Source: Patescibacteria group bacterium (GTDB lineage Bacteria > Patescibacteriota > Minisyncoccia > Phycocordibacterales > UBA2100). Taken from it: DNA of 10,380 bases. The position numbers and the translations under genes were made by a program. The stretch spans positions 1-10,380 of the forward strand of contig JANLHO010000032.1 of the NCBI GenBank assembly GCA_024654485.1, read 5' to 3'. The notes beneath the pieces were generated by a model that searched no databases, was not told the origin of the DNA, and saw only the letters and a list, made by a program, of their open reading frames with translations. Below are positions 1 to 6,762 of this stretch, one piece after another (positions within the stretch are counted from its first letter, which is position 1; the number at the start of each line of letters is the position of its first letter).

Positions 1-998
1 TGTGTGATGACCTCGCCTTTTTTTACTGCTCGGTTGAGATAGACGCCGCGACGCGCCCAGTGGCGCTCGTCCGCTTCGCGCTGGATGAACGTGCCCTCAA
101 TGCCGGGCTGTGTCTTCTCCGTCCCATGCGGCGCAGGTCGCTTGACGCCATCACCTAGCGCCGTGTCCACGTCCGCACCAAATTCTTTACGCAGGAGTGC
201 AAGCGCTTCCGTCTTGTCCATTTTCTCCACCTCGCGGATGCGGCGTGCCATTTCCGCAAATTCTTCCACCGACATTGAGAAGACATCATCTATGTCTCCA
301 CGCTCTTTCTTGGACGTAACGTGCTTTTCTATGATTGATGCGCCAAGCGCGATGGCAAGAAGCGGCACGAGCATTCCCTTGGAACCGTTGTCGGAGTAGC
401 CCACGGCAGTGCCGAATTTTTCATGCAGCGTCCGAATCGCCGATACGTTGGCATCCTCAAAACTCGTCGGATAAACAGAGACGCACTGCAAGAGTGCGAT
501 GTCCTCCGCGCCGCTCTCGCGCAGTGTCTCCACCGCGCGCGCAACTTCCGCAAGCGTCGCCATTCCCGTAGAAAGAATGACGGGCTTTTTGAGGCGAGCG
601 ACATGGGCAAGTATCTGCGGGTTTGTAAGGTCGCCCGATGCTATCTTCATTGCGGGCACGCCTACCTCTTCCAGAAAATCCGCCGCACCGGTATCAAAAG
701 GCGTGCACAGTAGGTCAATTCCCCTTTCATCGCAGAGCGCTTTCAGCCTCGGGAACCACCCGCGCGGCGTTTCTGACTTTTTGAAATACTCGTACGTACC
801 CTTGAATCCTTTCGTGATGGGCGTGAGGAGCTTATCAGTCTCAAAAAGCTGGAATTTGACCGCATCGGCTCCTGCCTCGGCCGCTTGTGCGACGTACGCC
901 TCGGCGGTATCCCAATCATTGCCGTGGGTGCTCGCCACCTCAAAGATGATGTAGGCCGGATTCCCCGGCCCTATCTCCCGCTTTCCAGTCCGCATCAT
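1..998 (-). CDS. pseI: Nonulosonic acid synthase (PseI/NeuB family), 3' end cut by window
   Basis: This enzyme family condenses a 6-carbon N-acetylated sugar with phosphoenolpyruvate to give a 9-carbon nonulosonic acid in the cytoplasm. I read 332 residues that stay open to the window edge. A TIM barrel runs from about residue 14 to 260: VKFQ 47-50, CTPFD 98-102, MKIASGDLTN 117-126, ILSTGM 141-146, YPTSFED 176-182, GYSDN 200-204 and EKH 224-226. ALGDG (280-284) leads into a C-terminal SAF (antifreeze-like) domain beginning RRGVYLNRAVKKGE (316-329); most of that domain lies outside. TPxxW (78-81) resembles PseI/SpsE rather than meningococcal NeuB. The start is ATG-ATG at 998, after an in-frame MMRTGK; GAGGG lies 12 nt upstream, and the previous gene stops 15 nt upstream. 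Odd points are Asn204 where GLSDH/GYSDH is usual, EVASTHG where EIGxNHxG is usual, and a linker before the SAF domain that is longer than in Campylobacter PseI. The family is certain; the exact substrate (Pse, Leg or other) is not. Confidence 0.9.
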   Translation of the reverse strand, partial: MMRTGKREIGPGNPAYIIFEVASTHGNDWDTAEAYVAQAAEAGADAVKFQLFETDKLLTPITKGFKGTYEYFKKSETPRGWFPRLKALCDERGIDLLCTPFDTGAADFLEEVGVPAMKIASGDLTNPQILAHVARLKKPVILSTGMATLAEVARAVETLRESGAEDIALLQCVSVYPTSFEDANVSAIRTLHEKFGTAVGYSDNGSKGMLVPLLAIALGASIIEKHVTSKKERGDIDDVFSMSVEEFAEMARRIREVEKMDKTEALALLRKEFGADVDTALGDGVKRPAPHGTEKTQPGIEGTFIQREADERHWARRGVYLNRAVKKGEVIT

Positions 999-1013
999 GG
1001 CGGAATAGTACCC

Positions 1014-1631
1014 TCATTGCTCCTTTTTGTCTTGCGAGGGGGTAGCGCGGTACGTGCCGCTTTCCAATTCTTCCACGCCGCGCTCTTCTGATGCGAGGCG
1101 CTCTTGATACGCAGAGGTCTTCTTTACTTCTTCGAAAACGCCCACGAACGAAGGATTCTCCTCCATGAGCACTGACTCGGCCGCAATATATTCCACGGCA
1201 ATGGATGGGTGAATGACGTGTTCACAAAATGCGCGGATGCGCGGGATGTGGTACTCGTTGGAAACGACGGCGAGATGCTTCCATCCATGCTCTGCCGCTA
1301 TTGAAAACGACTCGCGCAACTGGCTTTCGGTATTCTCCGACCTATCCTCAAGAATAATGCGCTCTTTCGGCACGCCTAGCTCCTCAAGCTCGCGCGCTTG
1401 AATAGCCGCGTGCGTTACCGGCTCGTCTCCCCGCTTTGAGGTCGTGATGACGAACGCATCGGGGAAGCGACCAGCGAGCACCGCACCCGCCTGCACCCGC
1501 GCAAAGCCGCCGAGAGTCCCGAAGGCATCACAATCCTCATATGTAGTAGAGCGAAATCTCTCCGCGCCTGCTTTGCCATTCTCAAGCGGCACGGACCCAC
1601 CGGAAAGTATAATGATGGCGTCGGGGTTCAT
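1014..1631 (-). CDS. DUF218/YdcF-like protein, soluble, in nonulosonate operon
   Basis: The 205-residue protein has the DUF218 (YdcF/SanA/ElyC) pattern. It opens directly with a strand and glycine turn, DAIIILSGG (4-12). A second strand follows, DAFVITTSKRG (58-68), then the family signatures RIILEDRSENT (91-101) and VVSNEYHIPRIR (122-133). Unlike SanA or ElyC I see no N-terminal membrane segment, so it should be cytoplasmic. The C-terminal tail (about 165-205) is charged and probably helical. ATG at 1631 is chosen because it lies 5 nt after the aldo/keto reductase stop and puts the first beta strand at the N-terminus as usual for the fold. An upstream in-frame GTG at 1658 would add nine residues and overlap that gene by 22 nt. 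E. coli YdcF binds SAM, but no general reaction is known for the family. Its place between the reductase and the synthase suggests a step in, or control of, sugar synthesis; that is inference. Confidence 0.8.
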   Translation of the reverse strand: MNPDAIIILSGGSVPLENGKAGAERFRSTTYEDCDAFGTLGGFARVQAGAVLAGRFPDAFVITTSKRGDEPVTHAAIQARELEELGVPKERIILEDRSENTESQLRESFSIAAEHGWKHLAVVSNEYHIPRIRAFCEHVIHPSIAVEYIAAESVLMEENPSFVGVFEEVKKTSAYQERLASEERGVEELESGTYRATPSQDKKEQ

Positions 1632-1636
1632 ATCGT

Positions 1637-2545
1637 CTATCGCTTCGCTTTGCTCCACAGGCTCGGATTTACGATGCCGCGACTCGTATCCTGGAAATTC
1701 TCTTCAAGCTCTCTTGCAAGAGCGTCGTCCTTCATAGAGCCAGATCGGATGTCCTCCTCCAGCTGCGAAAGTGATTCAACTCCGAAGACGACATAATCCG
1801 CGCGTGAGCGGGTACGCGCGAAAATAAGAGCGGCTTCTGCGGGAGAGAGATTGTGCCGCGCGACTATTTCCTGAAAACGCTCCACGAGAGAGCGGGCGTG
1901 GGAGAGGTGCGGCGGAATGCGCTCAGGCTCCATCAGTAGAAGCCCCTGCAGGAAAGGGCTGCGCGCGAAGACGGTCACTTTCTTTTTGCGCGCGAGTTTG
2001 AAAAAGTCGGTATCGTGGAGCCGCCTGTCCAGAACGTTGTAGGGTATCTGCACATAATCCATGCCGATCTCAACGGCGTGCAGGGCTTCCGTCTCGTCGT
2101 ATATGGAGACGCCGATATTCTCTACCAAGCCCTCCTCTTTTATCTTCCGCAAGCCGTCAACCACATGACTGATGTAAATGTAATGCGGCGAGTGCAGTAG
2201 GTAGGCGTCTAAACTTTCAAGGCCGAGACGCTGCAGGGATTTCGCTACTTCCTCGCGGACGATGTCCGCGGCCCTCGCGCCATCGGGGTAGTCCTTGAGA
2301 ACATGCGGCTTCATTTTGGAAATGACGCGTACCTTACCCCCGAGCTTGCGGGAGCCAAGCCACTTTCCCACTACGTCTTCGGCCGTGCCGTAGGCGTATG
2401 CAGTGTCCAGCACGCCGATGCCGCCCGCGTGCGCCACATCCAGAATGGCGAATGCCTCATCCTCGGAGGGCATGCCGCGCGTATTGTTGAGGCCATAGGG
2501 CATGCCCAACTGCGCCGTACCAAGAACGAGCGTCGCTTCAGTCAT
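1637..2545 (-). CDS. Aldo/keto reductase in nonulosonate operon
   Basis: This 302-residue NAD(P)H-dependent oxidoreductase of the aldo/keto reductase superfamily has a TIM-barrel fold. The catalytic tetrad is complete: Asp47 and Tyr52 in VLDTAYAYG, Lys77 in VISKMK, and His118 in YLLHSPH. The entry strand TLVLGTAQLGMPYG (5-18) and the later elements NIGVSIYD (143-150), VQIPYNVLDRR (165-175) and FARSPFLQGLL (193-203) are typical of the vitamin-B6/Tas-like branch. I place the start at ATG 2545, overlapping the cytidylyltransferase stop by 8 nt, because residues upstream of this Met are low-complexity basic sequence that is in fact the end of the preceding gene in another frame. GAAGA-rich sequence about 10 nt upstream may serve as ribosome binding site. 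It could reduce a keto or aldehyde sugar intermediate, perhaps one used or made by the neighbouring class III aminotransferase. No such enzyme belongs to the classical PseB-C-H-G-I-F route, so its substrate is unknown. Confidence 0.9.
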   Translation of the reverse strand: MTEATLVLGTAQLGMPYGLNNTRGMPSEDEAFAILDVAHAGGIGVLDTAYAYGTAEDVVGKWLGSRKLGGKVRVISKMKPHVLKDYPDGARAADIVREEVAKSLQRLGLESLDAYLLHSPHYIYISHVVDGLRKIKEEGLVENIGVSIYDETEALHAVEIGMDYVQIPYNVLDRRLHDTDFFKLARKKKVTVFARSPFLQGLLLMEPERIPPHLSHARSLVERFQEIVARHNLSPAEAALIFARTRSRADYVVFGVESLSQLEEDIRSGSMKDDALARELEENFQDTSRGIVNPSLWSKAKR

Positions 2546-3317
2546 GTCGTTTGAATTCTTCATCTTCTTTGAGGGATTTTTCATACCCTTCGCGCCCCGT
2601 GCCGCCCTTGCTGATATCAAGGAGCTCCGGGCGACGCTTCAGTAATTCTAATACGTCTTTCTTGTGGAAACACTCGCCTTCTTTGTAAAGAGCCTTGTAC
2701 ACTTCGCTCACGAAGCGGAAGTCGGCCTCGGTATCCACCGACCAATGCATCCCGGAATTGTCTCCCGTGCCTCTTTTCCATGACTCTCCACGGAATATTT
2801 CAGGATGATTACCGAAGTATGGCGTCACATGCTCGCGCTCCGACGGCAGTTTCGCATCCTTCCACGCACGCTCAAGCGAAGCGAATGTAAAAACTTCCGT
2901 GTCCAGTCCTTCGGGATAATTCCTCGGCGTCCCTATATGGTCAAGCGAGCCGTCCGCATCAAGGAAATGCACCACGACCTCGTCTATGACCTCCGGATCG
3001 TGCAGAGGGCAATCACCAGTGAGGCGTACTATGATACCGGCCTTCGCCTCTTTCGCCGCTTGGTAATACCGATCCAGCACGTCCTTCTCACTCCCACGAA
3101 AAACGCCGACGCCGCTCGCGCGCGCCACTTTCTCCACCGCATCATCTTCGGACTTGTCCGTTGTCGCAACAATGATCGCGTCTGGAGTTTTTGCCCGCTT
3201 CACCCGCTCAAGCATACGCTCAAGCATCGGCTTCCCGAGGATGGGCCGCAATACCTTTTGCGGCAGGCGCGTGGAGCCCGTGCGTGCCTGTAAAATGGCT
3301 ACTACGCGCCTTTTCAT
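2538..3317 (-). CDS. spsF: SpsF-type cytidylyltransferase (probable CMP-nonulosonate synthetase)
   Basis: The 259-residue protein belongs to the SpsF family of nucleotidyltransferases (GT-A fold), which attach a CMP group to an acidic sugar using CTP. The N-terminal nucleotide-binding loop is ILQARTGSTRLPQKVL (8-23). The metal and substrate region is RLTGDCPLHDP (98-108), followed by PEGLDTEVF (135-143), REHVTPY (161-167) and WSVDTEADF (192-200), all family hallmarks. Length is normal, with the common short tail ending in a GYEKSLKEDE-type motif (244-253). The start ATG at 3317 is 3 nt after the aminotransferase stop and gives the expected MKRRVVAILQAR beginning; no Shine-Dalgarno sequence is evident, suggesting translational coupling. 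In this operon it most plausibly activates the product of the PseI-like synthase, doing the job of PseF. It differs in family from the NeuA-like PseF of Campylobacter. Because of the neighbouring aminotransferase and reductase, activation of some other acidic sugar cannot be excluded. Confidence 0.9.
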   Translation of the reverse strand: MKRRVVAILQARTGSTRLPQKVLRPILGKPMLERMLERVKRAKTPDAIIVATTDKSEDDAVEKVARASGVGVFRGSEKDVLDRYYQAAKEAKAGIIVRLTGDCPLHDPEVIDEVVVHFLDADGSLDHIGTPRNYPEGLDTEVFTFASLERAWKDAKLPSEREHVTPYFGNHPEIFRGESWKRGTGDNSGMHWSVDTEADFRFVSEVYKALYKEGECFHKKDVLELLKRRPELLDISKGGTGREGYEKSLKEDEEFKRHD

Positions 3318-3320
3318 ACG

Positions 3321-4643
3321 CTAATTAAGCCGTGAAAAACCGGCATGCGCTATTGGACCTTTGAGCCGCTTCCGCACGGTCTTCGTATCCACGGCGATTT
3401 TCAGGACGGCGAAAACATCATCAACGGCTTTCGCATACTTCTTCAAATGCGCGTCGGTGTGCGCATATGAGGCGAAAAGCGCCGTTCCGGCAAGATACCC
3501 CCGCTCAAGCATCTCCTGCGTAAATAGCGTCCGCAGAGCTTGCGAGTCTTTGTGAACGAAGTTGAAACTGCTGATGGGCACCGTGCCGCCGATAATTATC
3601 GGTACCCCGTGCTTGTCGGCCGCTTTCTGCCATGCAGCGCGCGCCGCCATGCCCACACGGTGAAGACGCCGCGCGAGTCCGACGCGCTTCATCTTCTTCA
3701 GGGTCGCGAGCGCCGCCGCAGGCCCGACGCCTTCCGTCCAGTACGTGCTTGATATGAAGGAGTCCTGTGCCGACTGCATGACATTGCGCCGCCCTATTAT
3801 GGCCGCCATCGCGTAGCCGTTGGACATCCCCTTGCTGAATACGGCGATGTCGGGATTGACTTTGTACAATAGATGCGCGCCGCCGTAGGTCAGCTTCCAG
3901 CCGACCGTTATTTCATCAAAAATTAGTACCGCGCCAAGTTTGTCGGCTATCTTACGCACTTTTTTGAGGAAATCTTTTCCCGGCGGCTCGCCTTTCGTAG
4001 GCTCCATTACGATGACGCCTATCTTCTTGCCGTGTTTTTTGACATGTGCCTCAAGCTCCTCAATGTGATTATAGTGAAATGGCAGCATCGTCCCCTTCAG
4101 TCCACGCGGAACTCCCTTCGGCTGCAATCCGGAAAGCAGGTGACCGTCCAGCGCCTTGTCGGAGGCGAGATTCGCGGAGAGGTACCAATCCGCCCATCCG
4201 TGGTAGCCGCAGAAAGCGACTTTCTCGCGCCCCGTGTATGCGCGCGCGATGCGCACCGCTATCGCCATCGCTTCGCCGCCGGTGCGTGCATAGCGAACCA
4301 TGTCGGCCCACGGATGCACTCTGCACAAAAGCTCGGCAAGCTCAACCTCCTCTGGAGTGTTGAGGGTAGACATGGAGCCGCGGTCTATCCGCTCTTTGAC
4401 CGCTTTGTCCACATCTGCGTCGGCATAGCCCAAAAGACAGCTTCCCACCCCCATAGTAGACATGTCCACGTACTTCCTGCCATCCATATCCCACACTTCG
4501 CACCCCTTAGACTTTGAGTAGTACGCCGGCCACTGTTCCGGCAGGAACATCTCCGCGCGCTTGGAGAGCAGCTGATTCCCTCCCGGAATAAGCCGCTTAG
4601 CTTTTTTCCAGAGTTTTTGTCCCGTGCCCCTGCTCTTTTTCAT
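3321..4643 (-). CDS. Class III aminotransferase, glutamate-1-semialdehyde aminomutase-like
   Basis: The 440-residue protein is a PLP-dependent fold-type I enzyme of the class III/GSA-aminomutase group. Recognisable parts are RYARTGGEAMAIAVRIARAY (117-136, cofactor phosphate region), GYHGWADW (146-153, ring-stacking Tyr147/His148), VMEPTKGEPPG (212-222), IFDEITVGWK (241-250, Asp243 for the PLP ring nitrogen) and FSKGMSNGYAMAAIIG (269-284, Lys271 as Schiff-base lysine). The start ATG overlaps the pseC stop by 4 nt (ATGA). GSA aminomutase itself makes 5-aminolevulinate for tetrapyrroles, but no haem gene is nearby and this copy sits inside a nonulosonate operon. A sugar aminotransferase or aminomutase role is therefore more likely. 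It is a second aminotransferase next to PseC, of a different class, so it may put an amino group at another carbon of the sugar. The family call is firm; the substrate is inference. Confidence 0.9.
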   Translation of the reverse strand: MKKSRGTGQKLWKKAKRLIPGGNQLLSKRAEMFLPEQWPAYYSKSKGCEVWDMDGRKYVDMSTMGVGSCLLGYADADVDKAVKERIDRGSMSTLNTPEEVELAELLCRVHPWADMVRYARTGGEAMAIAVRIARAYTGREKVAFCGYHGWADWYLSANLASDKALDGHLLSGLQPKGVPRGLKGTMLPFHYNHIEELEAHVKKHGKKIGVIVMEPTKGEPPGKDFLKKVRKIADKLGAVLIFDEITVGWKLTYGGAHLLYKVNPDIAVFSKGMSNGYAMAAIIGRRNVMQSAQDSFISSTYWTEGVGPAAALATLKKMKRVGLARRLHRVGMAARAAWQKAADKHGVPIIIGGTVPISSFNFVHKDSQALRTLFTQEMLERGYLAGTALFASYAHTDAHLKKYAKAVDDVFAVLKIAVDTKTVRKRLKGPIAHAGFSRLN

Positions 4644-5779
4644 AATTCGCCGTCTATCTTTTTAATGAGCGCGGTCACGCGCGACTGGTCGCGGAGCGTA
4701 AGATTGGGGAATATTGGTATGGAGATGGCCGACTCCGCGAATTTCTCCGCCTCGGGGCACAGTCCTTTTTTGTAGCCGAGCGCACGGTAGTACGGGTGCA
4801 GATAGACCGGCAGATAATGCACCTGTACCCCTATTCCCGCTTTCCGCATCGCATTGAACACGCGGTCGCGCGCACCACGTTTGCTTGAGCGGACACGAAC
4901 GACAAAAAGGTGCCACGCGGAAGCTCTGCCGGCGACGTCGGACGGAAGCATGAAATGCTCCAGTCCTTTGAGCAGAAGCCGATAGCGCTTTGCGAGCGCT
5001 TTGCGTTTTGCGAGGAAGCCGTTGAGTTTTTTCATCTGGCTTATCCCGAGCGCAGACTGCATATCGGTGAGGCGGTAGTTGTATCCCAGAAGCTGCATCT
5101 CCTGATGCCACGCCGCATGCTTTTTTTCCTTCAACTTCTTCGGATCTCTTGTGAGGCCGTGCGAGCGGAACATGAGCAGTCGCTCGTAATAGGTCTTGTC
5201 GTCCGTCGTTATGGCGCCGCCTTCTCCCGTCGTGATTGACTTCACGGGATGAAAACTGAACATCGTCATGTCGGCAAGAGCGCCTACTTTCGCCACCTTG
5301 TACCGCGCTCCAAGTCCCTGCGCCGAGTCTTCAATAAAAACGAGCCCGTGCTTCTTGGCGAGCCGCCGCATCGCTCCGAGGTCGGCGGGCAAGCCCGCAT
5401 AATCTACAGCCACGACAGCCTTGGTCTTTTTCGTTATTTTTCTTCCGGCATCCTTCGGGTCTATATTTCCCGTCTCCGGCTCTATGTCAGCGAAGACGGG
5501 CTTTGCGCCCAGGTAGAGCGCGGCATTGCCTGTGGCGGCGAAAGTGAGAGCCGGCACGATTACCTCATCCCCCTTTCCCACTCCGGCCGCAAAGTATGCC
5601 GCGTGAAGCGCGGCTGTCCCCGAAGAAAAGACTATACAGTAGCGTGCGCCGGTATACTTCGCGAGCACTCTTTCAAATTCTTCTATCTTCGGCCCCTGCG
5701 TGATATATGGAGCGCGTAAGACTTTGGCTACCGCACGAATATCGTCACTACCGATACTCTGGCGCGAGTAGGGGATCAT
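4640..5779 (-). CDS. pseC: UDP-4-keto-sugar C4 aminotransferase (PseC-like, DegT/DnrJ/EryC1)
   Basis: The 379-residue protein is a DegT/DnrJ/EryC1 aminotransferase. PseC transfers an amino group from glutamate to C4 of the UDP-4-keto-6-deoxy-HexNAc made by PseB, giving UDP-4-amino-4,6-dideoxy-HexNAc in the cytoplasm. The PLP lysine is Lys180 in FSFHPVKSITTGEGG (174-188). Asp151 and Gln154 sit in FIEDSAQGLGA (148-158). FSSGTAALHA (51-60) binds the cofactor phosphate, and the PALTFAATGNA turn (76-86) and GYNYRLTDMQSALG region are conserved. Length matches PseC (about 375-385). The start ATG at 5779 overlaps the pseB stop in ATGA. An AAGGAGG sequence lies 19 nt upstream, too far for a normal ribosome binding site, so coupling to pseB is likely. 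PseB next to this enzyme gives high confidence in the pair. Whether the final sugar has the pseudaminic (L-altro) or another configuration depends on the epimerase activity of PseB, which cannot be read from sequence. Confidence 0.93.
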   Translation of the reverse strand: MIPYSRQSIGSDDIRAVAKVLRAPYITQGPKIEEFERVLAKYTGARYCIVFSSGTAALHAAYFAAGVGKGDEVIVPALTFAATGNAALYLGAKPVFADIEPETGNIDPKDAGRKITKKTKAVVAVDYAGLPADLGAMRRLAKKHGLVFIEDSAQGLGARYKVAKVGALADMTMFSFHPVKSITTGEGGAITTDDKTYYERLLMFRSHGLTRDPKKLKEKKHAAWHQEMQLLGYNYRLTDMQSALGISQMKKLNGFLAKRKALAKRYRLLLKGLEHFMLPSDVAGRASAWHLFVVRVRSSKRGARDRVFNAMRKAGIGVQVHYLPVYLHPYYRALGYKKGLCPEAEKFAESAISIPIFPNLTLRDQSRVTALIKKIDGEL

Positions 5780-6762
5780 AGCTTCAAAATGCGTCTGACC
5801 TCCTTACGTGGTCGCAGGAAGTCATAGTGGTCGCTTGTGTAAAGAGAGTCCTTGGGGAACGGCTTGGCCTTCGCGTAGGCGCGCTCTACGTCTTTTTTCG
5901 GCCCGAATTCCGGAAGAATGACGTACATACTACCGGTATCCTTCGTGCGTATAACCTCGTGCTCGGTGATAAGAGCTTCATGCAGCTTTTCTCCCGGGCG
6001 TATTCCTACGACCTTCACCTTGCACTTGGACGCGAGCTGCTTTATGACATCCGTTATGCGCAAGCTCTCCATTTTCGGCACGAATATTTCGCCTCCCTCC
6101 ATTTTCTCTATCGCCTCAACTACGACCTTGGTCACGTCGTCTATGTGTATCCAAAAACGCGTCATGCGCTCGTCCGTGAGAGTAATGACGCCTGTCTTCT
6201 TTTGCTCGTCAATCAGCTCTACGAAGCTCCCACGGCTGCCGATGACGTTGCCATAGCGCACGACGGAAAGCCTCGTCCTCCCCTCCTTGCCACGGTAAGC
6301 ATTGGAAGATATCGCTAGGCGTTCGGCGGTGAGCTTGGTTGCGCCGTACAGATTGATGGGATGGACCGCCTTGTCGGTGGAAATGACCACTACCTTATCT
6401 ACATCGTGATTGAGTGCCGCGTCTATGACATTCTGCGTCCCCTCCACATTGGTCCGCACCGCCTCAAATGGATTGTACTCAAGCGCCGGCACCTGCTTCA
6501 GCGCAGCCGCATGTACGACTATATCCACGCCGTTGAAAGCGCGGTGCAGCCGATGCCTGTCGCGCACGTCGCCGAGGAAATACTGCATACGCTTGTCCCT
6601 GAACACTTTCTGCATCTCATGCTGCTTGTACTCGTCGCGGCTAAAGACTATGACGCGCTCCACGCCATGCATTTTCAAAAGTCGGTCTATGAACGCTTGC
6701 CCGAAAGTACCGGTACCGCCCGTCACAAGCACGCGCTTACCGCGCCAGTAGGATTTGCTCAT
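5776..6762 (-). CDS. pseB: UDP-GlcNAc 4,6-dehydratase (inverting, PseB/FlaA1-like)
   Basis: The 328-residue protein is a short-chain dehydrogenase/reductase of the PseB/FlaA1 type. It converts UDP-GlcNAc to the UDP-4-keto-6-deoxy sugar (with C5 inversion in true PseB), the first committed step of the pathway. The NADP-binding motif is VTGGTGTFG (13-21). The active site is STDKAVHPINLYGATK (128-143), with Asp130, Lys131 and Tyr139 matching the Asp-Lys-Tyr triad of Helicobacter FlaA1 (132/133/141). Other family elements are FSRDEYKQHEM (40-50), GDVRDRHRL (64-72), HAAALKQVPALEYNPFE (84-100), RYGNVIGSRGS (169-179) and IRPGEKLHEALI (residues about 254-265). The protein is short and soluble, so it is PseB-like and not the membrane-anchored dehydratase type. 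The start ATG at 6762 has no convincing Shine-Dalgarno sequence and lies at the end of an inverted repeat that spans its leader. It is the first gene of a seven-gene operon behind its own predicted promoter. Confidence 0.95.
   Translation of the reverse strand: MSKSYWRGKRVLVTGGTGTFGQAFIDRLLKMHGVERVIVFSRDEYKQHEMQKVFRDKRMQYFLGDVRDRHRLHRAFNGVDIVVHAAALKQVPALEYNPFEAVRTNVEGTQNVIDAALNHDVDKVVVISTDKAVHPINLYGATKLTAERLAISSNAYRGKEGRTRLSVVRYGNVIGSRGSFVELIDEQKKTGVITLTDERMTRFWIHIDDVTKVVVEAIEKMEGGEIFVPKMESLRITDVIKQLASKCKVKVVGIRPGEKLHEALITEHEVIRTKDTGSMYVILPEFGPKKDVERAYAKAKPFPKDSLYTSDHYDFLRPRKEVRRILKL

Noticed and set aside
230..330. Loss of a catalytic His in the GPDH-like motif of the synthase (reads GDIDD)
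   Set aside because: Meningococcal NeuB has GPDI here and Campylobacter PseI has SEDS, so this His is not a required metal ligand; the aspartate (Asp237) and the following Ser-Met pattern are kept.
1632..1658. GTG start at 1658 for the DUF218 protein
   Set aside because: It would overlap the aldo/keto reductase by 22 nt and add residues before the first fold strand, with no ribosome binding site; ATG 1631 fits better.
2546..2620. Upstream in-frame start extending the aldo/keto reductase by 25 residues
   Set aside because: The extra residues are Lys/Ala/Arg-rich with no family similarity and overlap the conserved end of the cytidylyltransferase by 83 nt.
4032..4517. Plus-strand open frames of up to 180 codons opposite the minus-strand genes
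   Set aside because: They are out-of-frame shadows of well-conserved genes, rich in Arg, Ser, His and Cys, with no domain or start signal; GC-rich third positions commonly create such frames.
5790..5805. AAGGAGG as ribosome binding site for pseC
   Set aside because: It lies 19 nt before the ATG, inside the codons for the end of PseB (RKEV). This is too far for normal initiation, and coupling by ATGA explains translation.
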